Source of the DNA: Mytilisepta virgata
Taxonomy: Eukaryota > Mollusca > Bivalvia > Mytilida > Mytilidae
Direction of reading: 5' to 3'
Assembly (NCBI GenBank): GCA_028015205.1
Contig: CM051511.1
Location: 3,782,001 to 3,846,000 of the forward strand
DNA: 64,000 bases
The notes below the pieces were generated by a model. The model had not been told where the DNA came from. It did not search any database and saw nothing but the letters and a program-made list of their open reading frames with translations. The translations under genes and the position numbers were made by a program. How positions within the stretch are numbered: the stretch's first letter is position 1; each line of letters opens with the position of its first letter. Positions 55,965 to 64,000 of the stretch are shown here, piece after piece.

Positions 55965-56945
55965 CAGAGGCTCCATGGAGCCTCAATCGCTCACCTGGAT
56001 TTTAGGTGACCACAACTGACAAAGCGCTTTTTAGATAAGATCTGTAAGGAATTGTTCTACAGTGCCCAGCACTTCTAGAAAAGATATGGAAAGAATTCTT
56101 CCAATGTGCAATTTTGAACTTAGTCCAGCTGAACGAAAACATAACTTTTGTAGTAGACATTTATCCAAGGATCTTAATGCAACAAAAACATTTCAATTGG
56201 CTTAGTATTTTCTGACAAGAAGACCTTTCTACAAATTTTCCCATAGTGTCCAAAGTAATCAAACTAATCCGGCTGTGGCGGCCATCTTGAATTTCCGATC
56301 GGCACAAAAAACGTAAATTTTGGAGACGTTCATCCAATGCTTGTCCATACATAAAAATAATTCAATTGGCTTGGTAGTTTCTAACACGAGGACCTTTGTA
56401 CAAATTTCCAATAGGGTTCAAGGCGGCACATAAAACACAAATTTTGAAGTGGTCTATCAAATGATCATACACACATCAAAAACATTTCAGTTGCCTTGGT
56501 AATTTCTGACAAGACCTTTGTACACAATTCCCCATAGGGCCTAATGTTAAACTAAGTCTGGCTATGACGGCCATCTTGAATTTTCGGATCGGCACAAAAA
56601 ACATAGATTTTGTAGATGTTCATCCATGTATCATTCAAGCAAGAAATCAATTCAATTGGCTCGGTAGTTTCTAACACGAAGAGCTTTAGAGATAAGTCCA
56701 GTCCAATTAGAATGGATTATCTGCCCCTGGTAGCCATGTTGAATATCCAAGCGGCACAAAAAACATACGTTCTGTAGTGGTCTATCAAATGAACCAACCA
56801 ATTAACATTCTTGCCAAGTTTGGTTCAATTTGGACTGGTGGTTTCAGAGAAGAAGATGAAAACGTGAAATGTGGACGGACGACGGACGCAAAGTGATGGA
56901 AAAAGCTCAAATGGCCTTTTAGGAGAAGTTAGCTAAAAAAGGGAA
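55965..56945 (+). repeat. 'CTCACCTGG' dispersed repeat family, copy 2
   Basis: Starts 'ACCAGAGGCTCCATGGAGCC' then 'TCAATCGCTCACCTGG', and ends 'GGACGGACGACGGACGCAAA' then 'GTGATGGAAAAAGCTC'. The interior is 4-5 diverged units of ~180 bp, each with 'TTCAATTGGCTTGGTAGTTT', 'GACCTTTGTACA', 'GGCGGCCATCTTGAATTT' and 'CGGCACAAAAAACGTA'. No conserved reading frame. Confidence 0.75.
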
Positions 56946-58069
56946 AAATACATAATAAACAGACATACTGAAACAGACATAATCATCTTATGCAGCTTCT
57001 TAGTCCGCTTTCGTCAGTAACCAAGACTTTTTAATAAAGGTATATAAAAAATTCTTATTGATTAATATCATGTTGCAAACTATTCTGAGGTATACATGCC
57101 ATATGTAATGTACAACAGTAACAAATTAAACAAGAGCTCTCTGATATATTTTGGCTCATTCATTTAGACTTCTAAGAAGAATTGAAATTTATTTACGAAA
57201 AAATAGTAAAAAAATATCTCTGGAAGTAAAAACAAATATGAAAGGAATATTAATATTGTACAAATGGTTTTAAAATTTCTTGATAACTGATAGATTAACC
57301 ATCTAAACCGTGAATAAAAAACATATAATATTGACCTGAACATTATTATTTACTGCCGTCATACCAAAACTTTCTTCTTAACACTAGCTTCCTATCCAAT
57401 CATTCTCATAATGTTTGTGTTTTGAATATTTTGTAATATGTTAATGTAATGTATATCAATGATTAAGAAATTAACACAGCATCATCAGATTGATGATAAT
57501 GACAAAACCCTGCAATTATGTGTTGTGGATATAATTAGCTTTAAATCCAAATTCTGAACTACCTATTTGTTATATTCATTTTAGAGTAACATGTATGAAC
57601 ACTAGTATTATATATAAGAACAAGGCCTTACAGGTAGGTATGAAATACGCAATAAAGTATTTAAACTGAAGAACCAGTAACTTTGATTAGTTTTTTATTA
57701 TAATAATTCAAATATTAAGTGGACTGTGATAGGACTAGGAGCAAATGCAATAAAGATTTATTTCAAATAGTTTTACAAAATGAACAATACATGTAAATCT
57801 TTTTAAGATAAAATTGTTAAAATCAGACGATAATGTATGTTCATCTACAAACTTATGCGTAACATAATTTAAAGTCACATAACTTTGACATTTAAATAAA
57901 TAGTACATGTATACATAATTTATATCTCTCGTGATCTCAGAGTTGGATAAAACGTACAAAAAATCAAAGCTAATGAGAATGTTGAGATATCAGTGCTAGG
58001 ACATACTTTCAGATACTAGTAACAATAGAAGGAAGTTGCAATTCTCTCCGTCCGTCCGTCACACTTTCA
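56946..58069. other. AT-rich stretch, no gene seen
   Basis: Nothing recognised. Confidence 0.5.
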
Positions 58070-58655
58070 TGTGACATCAACTCCTCCCTCAATTTTGGGT
58101 TTAGGGATTTAATTTATCTATAGACGGTTGCATACTACCTGTACATGCGCAATTTTGATTTTCCTAAACTTGAGGCCCCACAGTGGTGGAACTTCCAACA
58201 TTGTGAATTTAGGGTTGTGATGTAAAGACCTTTTTTCACGTTTCAATTTGTGCATATTTTGCCTATTATACCTTTACAGTATTGGCATACACCATGAGCA
58301 ATAAGGTTTCAGAATTTTTATTTTCAAAATTTGTGCCCAATGGGGTCGAATTAGCTTGTGGCCTTTACTGCTCTTTCATTTTTCAATTAAACCATTATAT
58401 TTCTTTACAGTATAGTCATACACTATATGTAGATGCGCAATAAGGTTTTACAAATTTTGATTTTCAAAAGGTTTAGCCCACATGGGTTGAATTGTGAAAA
58501 TGATGAATTTGAACTTGTTTTACATAAACTTTTCATTGGATTTAGTAATTTCATACAATGATTTTATAACATGAGTAATTGGGCAAAACTTATTTCGATT
58601 TTTCACTGTGGGTAAGTGTTCCAACTAATTGCAGGGGGTGCGTTGATCACTGTCT
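58070..58655 (+). repeat. dispersed repeat, copy B of a direct pair
   Basis: Same family and orientation as 54,690-55,165. It has an extra internal unit (58,180-58,330) and begins near a (TCCG)n stretch, 'TCTCCGTCCGTCCGTC'. Confidence 0.65.
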
Positions 58656-58728
58656 ATACGACAGTAAATTTTTAGTTTTAAGTGCAATGGTCTGAAATCT
58701 ACTTGAAAAACACGTTTACAAACTATTT

Positions 58729-58896
58729 ATGTATTTTTGGTTATGAGTACTTCTTGATAAAAATAAGTTTGGTTTTTGGTCTTCCAAATGTTTCGGTTTT
58801 AATGCTGCTGATGAGAGGTAACTCCTTGAAATGCGTCTTATACAGCATAGTATAAATTTACTATATCTAATATTAGTATCTTTGGATTGTTATTTT
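58729..58896 (+). mobile_element. short hammerhead-bearing retroelement, family 1, plus copy
   Basis: Body 'TTTTTGGTTATGAGTACTTC' and 'TCTTCCAAATGTTTCGG', then the hammerhead (58,802-58,848), then the 54-nt tail ending GGATTGTTATTTT at 58,896. The copy is truncated 5' near 58,729. Confidence 0.7.
58802..58848 (+). ncRNA. type-I hammerhead ribozyme, family 1
   Basis: Stem I AUGCUG (58,802-58,807) pairs with CAGCAU (58,843-58,848), perfect. The core CUGAUGA is at 58,808-58,814. Stem II is GAGG/CCUU with loop UAACU. GAAA is at 58,828-58,831. Stem III is AUGC/UUAU (two Watson-Crick pairs and a G-U). The predicted cleavage is after A 58,842 (AUA). Confidence 0.7.
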
Positions 58897-59154
58897 GCAT
58901 GGGATTTTTTGCTTAGAAACTATACGTGTATTTACACACTGTTTTTACCGATCAATTTTTTACCGATCAATTTTTTACCTTTACCCCAAACAAAACGTTT
59001 CAAACAAAATACTCATGAACAAAAAAAAAGACAAGAAACATGGACGGAAAAAAGTTGTAATAACTACACAAGATTAACAGAAAATTATTTTAAAAATATA
59101 TATATATACTCTAATACGGACCTAAAACCAAAACTAAATTTGAATGAACAATGA
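58897..59154. other. AT-rich stretch, no gene seen
   Basis: 'TACCGATCAATTTTT' is directly repeated at ~58,947 and ~58,962. The ORFs here are chance frames. Confidence 0.5.
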
Positions 59155-60075
59155 CCATTTGAATCGAGATGAAATGACAAAATTTTATACAGGACCTCCC
59201 ATTTATGCTTCTTGTCAAGTTAGGTTCCATTTGGCCCCGTGATTTCAGAGGAGAAGATTTTCTTTTATATCAGCCAATCAGAAACAAGAACTACCCATGG
59301 AGGCCATATTTGTAGTCCGATCGGAACAAAATGAGGATACTATCAGTTAAGCAGTTCCAGAGAAAAAAAATGTAATCAACCAATGAGAAACAAGAATTGC
59401 CCATGACGGCCATGTTTGTTGCCCGATCAGAACAAAATGAGGAAAATTTGTAAACAATCTCCCATACATGCTTCCTGTCAAGTTTAATTCTATTTGGACA
59501 AGCGATTTCAGAGGAGAAGATTTTTTATATCAGCCAATCAGAAACAAGAACTGCCCATTGCGCCATATATGTGGTCCGATCGGAACGAAATGAGGAAACG
59601 TTATAAAGGACCTCCCATATATGATTCCTGTCAAGTTTTGTTCCATTTGGAAAAGCAGTTTCAGAGGAGAAACTTTTTTATATCACCCAATCAGAAACAA
59701 GAACTGCCCATTGCGGCCAAATATATAGTCCAATCGGAACGAAATGAGGATATTTTATAAAGGACCTCCCATATATGATTCCTGTCAAATTTTGTTCCAT
59801 TTGGCCAAGCAGTTTCAGAGGAGAGAATTTTTGAAAACTCACCCAATCAGAAACAAAAATTGCCCATGGCGGCCATGTTTGTTGTCTGATCAAGACGAAA
59901 TGAGCACATTTTATAAAGGACCTTATACAAATGCTTCCTGACAAGTTTAATTCCATTTGGTACAGTGGTTTCTGAGGAGAAGATTAGAATATGAAAAGTT
60001 AACAGACGGGCGGACGGACCAACGACAGACGCCAAGTGATGATAAAAGCTCACATGGCCTTTGGCCAGGTGAGCT
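59155..60075 (+). repeat. 'CTCACCTGG' dispersed repeat family, copy 3
   Basis: Five to six tandem units of ~125-170 bp with 'TTTCAGAGGAGAAGATTTT', 'CAATCAGAAACAAGAACTGC', 'GCGGCCATGTTTGT', 'CCGATCGGAACAAAATGAGG' and 'TCCTGTCAAGTTT'. It ends 'GACAGACGCCAAGTGATG', 'AAAAGCTCACATGGCC' and 'GGCCAGGTGAGCT', the last being the inverted form of the family's CTCACCTGG start. ORFs at 59,494-60,053 on both strands are repeat readings. Confidence 0.75.
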
Positions 60076-60406
60076 AAAAATTCAGTACATAAAACAGAGT
60101 GGTTTTTCCAGTCAAATCAAAGTCCACCTTGTGACCAAAAACACTACTGTATTTGGCTTCTTTTAAAAGTATTTAAATATTTTCGAGATGAGATATTGAG
60201 TCGATAAATTTTTTAATTCTGTTAAAGGTCGATTTTCGACTAAAAAATTCCACGATAAATTGAATACCTACATAAATTTGTTAATAAATGACAATATTAT
60301 CTGTATACGTGATATCATAGTTATAAATAATGAAATGAATAAAACATTTAAATCATTCATTCAATCAGTTACAGATGGTCTGCCATTGTTAAATTTGTTG
60401 ATAAAT
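60076..60406. other. 3' flank of the transporter gene
   Basis: AT-rich, nothing coding. Likely downstream of the transcript end. Confidence 0.4.
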
Positions 60407-60412
60407 TTTATT
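60407..60412 (-). terminator. candidate poly(A) signal of the transporter gene
   Basis: AATAAA on the minus strand, about 125 nt after the stop codon at 60,537. It is the first canonical signal after the stop. Not proven in this AT-rich sequence. Confidence 0.4.
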
Positions 60413-60536
60413 ATTCATGTTATTATTATCATTACATGTATCAATAAACTACGCTACTACTTGGTTTTCTACTTGGTTTGATTACTATGTAAATCACACA
60501 TTGTACATGTACAATACGATTAAATTGGTATATCCC

Positions 60537-63500
60537 TTACATGGAGCCGTACGTGTCTTGCATGTATGATTCTTCCGTATTCCGTTTTGGCTGTTGTTCA
60601 CGTACATCCTCTTCTAACCTTTGCATCGATGACGTCAGTTCTGCATCCCCAATATAACTAACCATTTGGTCATACGCCTTTGGGTGCTCCCTCTCGTGGC
60701 TGTTCCAGATACCATACGTAAAGTATAAAACTAAACCTAAAAATAGAAATAAAACTTTAAAAAAAATATCTAATAGTTTTCAGAGTTGGATTCAGTAAAA
60801 CATGTAACAAATCTCTTGATAAAAAGAATAGTACACAATTATTAATTTTCTGTGTTAAAGACATTCATAAGGAACGCTCATTTCCAAATGACATTGGAAA
60901 GCCAGAATCATCGAGTATACACATATAAATATTTAAAAAAGATCAGACGCGCAAAAATCCAGTTAAGGTGAAGGACTGCTTGTATTATGAGTTACATGTA
61001 GCTTAATATGTAATGTAACTCCAAAAACCTTTTCTCAACATATTTTTATTATCAAATTAGAACCATAGACAAATTACGATGTCTAAAAATTACTTGAACT
61101 GTGGATATCTATAAATGTTCTGCATATCTCGTTCTTTGTGTTCATTGATTTACAAATTATATGTAGATGAGAAATGGGAACTAATTAAAATTATAAATTC
61201 TCAAAACAAAACATTTATTTAAATAAATTCGTCTGAAATATTCTATCTGTTGATGTATTTAATTCTGTCATTTCAGCTAATTTACATACCTATTCCTAAC
61301 CAAATGGCCAATCTGATCCATGTGAGATAATTCAATGTCATCATTAAACAAACATTACAAAACATACTGAGACATGGTACCAGCGGCACAAAAGGCATCT
61401 GAAATAAAAATCATAAACATTACCAACATACTGGGAAATTTTATCAATGACACAACATACATACATGCTGTGTGGAATATAAATCAAGAAAATTACAAAC
61501 ATATTTAGGAAAAGTATTAATCTCAAAAAGACATATAGAATAGAAATCACCAAGAATACAACAAATACTGAGGTGACATATCAATGGCACAAACGACATC
61601 TCGAATATAGATAATAAAAATTACAAAAAATACCATTAAAGATAATGTATCAAAAGCACCACATTCATCTGGAATATATATCACTATTACATTACAACAC
61701 GTACTAAGACACGGTATCAGAATGCATCTGGATTATTACAACGCATACTGATACATTATATCAATGACACAAAGGGCTTATGGAATATAAATCACCAACA
61801 TTACAAAACATACGGAGACATGGTATCTATGGGTACCAATTGCATCTTGAAAACAAATCAACAACGTAACAAAACATATATTAAAAGATGGTTTCAGAGG
61901 CACGAAATGCATGCGGAATAAAAATCACCAACATTAAAAATATACCGAGACATATATATGTCCATGCTGTTATTTTTAGCATTATCACACCAAAGTGTTC
62001 ATGGTTGGTCGTTCGCAATCAGCAATTCTTGAAGAAATGAAGAAGAAAAAAGGACAGCAAGGCAAGGATTGTAAATCTAGAGACAATGAATTTATCGAAA
62101 AAGTTCACAACAACACAAATACACACTAACTATAACTTAGATGAGATACACTTAGAAAGTGAACATGTCTTGTTTTACCTTATAAAAACCTACCTGAAAA
62201 GTCAAAAATGCATCATTTTTCTCGTGTGCAATCATTACTAAGTAACACATCACTATGCATCCTGCAAATAATATCGCTAGAATTATTGCCCACCAAGAGC
62301 CATCTTGGAGATAATCATATCCCACGATGAGTATTAAGCAGAAACAGACTATAAAAACAATCATGGCGTAAGTAGCATAAAGAGCGGCTCTTCCTGCCGG
62401 TATAGATTTAAGAATAGGAAGATGTTGCAGTTTTTCTTTTAATTTTCCAAAATCATCGTGACTTTTGGATTTCTTAATTATTGCACTTTCCTCATTTGTA
62501 CCAGAAGTGGTATCGCCTTCCTCTTCCGGTTTAAGTTTAAACTGACAATCTGCTACTGACTGGTAACGGACTATAATGACAGCGGCTGCTACTATTGTAT
62601 AAGCTAATAGAGTTCCTATTGACATAAATTCGACGAGAGTTTCTATTTCAAACAACAATGACATGAGCGATGACACAAGTCCAAACACTAAAATACCAAA
62701 TACTGGAGTCTGGGTTCGAGGGTGAACGTAGCCTAAAAACGAGAACAGCAGACCATCAGAAGCCATGGAGTATATTGCTCTTGTTACGGAGAAGGCCGAT
62801 CCTAATAAAGACGTGGTTATTCCAAATAAAGTTCCTAATGCTACAATCACTTTTATCCAATGTGCCCCTACAGTTGCAAAAGCCATTGGAAAAGCGGCTG
62901 TGGTTGAGACTTTGTCGTGAGATATCATAAGAGTAAGCGATATCGTAACTAATATATACAACAATGATACAATCGACAGTGACAAAACTGTTCCGAATGG
63001 GATGGACTTTTCCGGTTTTCGTGCCTCCTCTCCAGCAACAGCAATTCCTTCGAAACCTATATATGCAAAGAAACACGTGGCGGCACCACTTAATGTCCCG
63101 CTAAATCCATTTGGGAAGAATCCGCCTTTTTGGGTCCAATTCCCAAGATCAGCATAGTAGAACCCAGCGCATATTAAGAATATGATCACTACGATATTTA
63201 TTAATGTAAAAACGCTATTGAAATTCATAGTGAACTTGGCTCCAAAACCTACAATAATAAAAACAATTATGGATATTGCAAAAGCGATGAAATCTGGATA
63301 CTCCGATATCCACTTGGAATGTCTACCAAGATGACCAATAGTTTCAATCGTCCCATTTCTTATTGCACCATCGAACAGGGAATCGATTGCCCCACTCCAT
63401 GCTCGAGCTACAGATGAAGCCCCTAGTAAATGTTCCAGTATAATATTCCAACCAATTACGAACCCCATCAGTTCCCCAATGGTAACGTAAGTATATGAAT

Positions 63501-63801
63501 AGGCTGATCCTGCTTTTGGTACCTTCGCTCCAAATTCAGCATAACAAAGAGCTGCCAACAGGGCTACGAATCCTGCAAAAAGGTAAGAAAGAATGGCCGA
63601 GGGTCCCGCCAACTCCTTGACAACGGTGCCGGTCAGTACATAAATGCCCGCCCCTATCATGTGACCAATGCCAAGCAAGGTGAGATCAAACGTGTTTAGG
63701 CAGCGCTTTAATGGCGTCTCATACATATCTTCCGTTATTTTCTTCTTCCGGCTCATGGCAGTCATGGCACCATGGAGACAGTCTTTCACTTTTAACTTCA
63801 T
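60537..63801 (-). CDS. cationic amino acid transporter (SLC7A1-4 / CAT type)
   Basis: Plasma-membrane carrier for arginine, lysine and related amino acids by family. Coding exons: 63,801-62,194 (536 codons), 61,398-61,290 (36 codons plus one base) and 60,736-60,537. All joins are GT-AG and in phase, giving 638 residues, normal for CATs (~620-660). Start ATG 63,799-63,801 (MKLKVKDCLH). The exon begins at 63,818 after TTTGCAG, so a 5' untranslated exon lies outside the window and upstream in-frame codons are intronic. Signatures: KRCLNTFDLTLLGIGHMIGA with GAGIYVLTG (50-58), AEFGAKVP (Glu89), FAYIGFEGIA (245-254) and GEEARKPEKSIP. The C-terminal CAT domain is completed by PLVP...NYLTWIRLAIWLGIG and GIWNSHEREH. 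A long polar loop (EEEGDTTSGTNEE) precedes the last membrane segments. About 14 membrane segments are expected. Which vertebrate paralogue is closest cannot be decided here. Confidence 0.93.
61416..61967 (-). repeat. intronic array of decayed copies of the adjacent exon's 5' end
   Basis: The true exon start with its acceptor (plus coordinates 61,353-61,414: 'AACATTACAAAACATACTGA', 'GACATGGTACCAGCGGCAC', 'AAAAGGCATCTGAAATAAA') is followed in the intron by about nine diverged copies of ~52-72 bp. They start near 61,416, 61,488, 61,552, 61,617, 61,686, 61,738, 61,796, 61,863 and 61,930. Each keeps parts of ACATTACAAAACATACTGAG, GG(T/C)ATC, GGCACAAA and GCATCTGGAATA. Most have lost the AG acceptor or the reading frame. 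The exon seems to be the source, because its coding sequence is conserved in the family. Confidence 0.75.
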
Positions 63802-64000
63802 TGTATCTGGTTCCTGTTCTGCAAATGAAAAATAAATGAACTGTTGAATAAAGGTACTTAAATTATTCAAGCATTATGTACTATTCCTAGAATATTTTGC
63901 AACAAGGCTTGATTTTGTTTTCCCTACAATTTACCGATCCTTGCAGTATTTTAAATTTCACGTTCCTTATTTGTTCAAAACAATTGATTTGCTACAATGT

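Noticed and set aside
59494..60053. Several ~60-90-codon ORFs on both strands
   Set aside because: Repeat-unit readings of the 'CTCACCTGG' family; frames not conserved between units.
62670..63076. ORFs overlapping the transporter exon on other frames
   Set aside because: Shadows of the well-supported transporter coding frame.
63802..63870. N-terminal extension of the transporter ORF
   Set aside because: A TTTGCAG acceptor at 63,819-63,825 and T-rich tract show that this part is intron; the start is MKLKVKDCLH at 63,801.

Overview
Organism: the window looks like nuclear DNA of a marine mussel (Mytilus or a close bivalve). Evidence is the AT-rich base composition, genes split by GT-AG introns, a C1q-domain secreted protein gene (a family greatly expanded in mussels), and dispersed repeats I recognise from mussel sequences, for example the 'GCCTGTCCCAAGTCAGG' / 'GGTCGGGTTGTTGTCTC' repeat at 35.8-36.5 kb and 47.9-48.4 kb. 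There are no operons, ribosome binding sites, rRNA genes or functional tRNA genes. Layout: only two gene models can be supported. At the right end (60,537-63,801, minus strand) is an apparently intact SLC7-type cationic amino acid transporter gene. Its coding region lies in three exons and gives a 638-residue protein. At 49,426-51,300 (minus strand) is a four-exon C1q-domain gene, with a frameshift inside the C1q domain and no visible in-phase donor after the signal-peptide exon, so it may be a pseudogene. Short relics of other coding sequence are scattered through the window: two inverted copies of an unknown C-terminus (2-442), a LINE fragment (7.3-7.6 kb), a THAP-domain relic (26.6-26.8 kb), a broken unknown gene (28.07-28.44 kb), an Ig-like exon (43.4-43.6 kb) and a thrombospondin-1 fragment (46.8-46.9 kb). 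Most of the window is repeats. There are at least eight fragments of one Penelope-like retroelement family, three copies of a long 'CTCACCTGG' repeat family, a GC-rich 3.4-kb element with ~240-bp inverted ends (18.1-21.6 kb), a TTAA-flanked MITE, a tRNA-derived SINE with a perfect 14-bp target-site duplication inside a C1q intron, several long hairpins, and minisatellites of 31, 34-35, 35 and 39 bp. Main result of the hunt: five type-I hammerhead ribozyme folds can be drawn by hand (14,508-14,554 minus; 34,338-34,384 plus; 41,624-41,669 minus; 51,869-51,912 plus; 58,802-58,848 plus), and a sixth is decayed (10,993-11,037 minus). Three of them belong to one short family that always ends exactly 54 nt after the predicted cleavage site. 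One of these has a 378-bp unit bounded by two copies of that 54-nt tail, as expected for a reverse-transcribed self-cleaving circular or multimeric RNA (retrozyme-like). A second unusual feature is in the transporter gene: the last-but-one intron holds about nine decayed tandem copies of the 5' part of the following exon, including its acceptor region.
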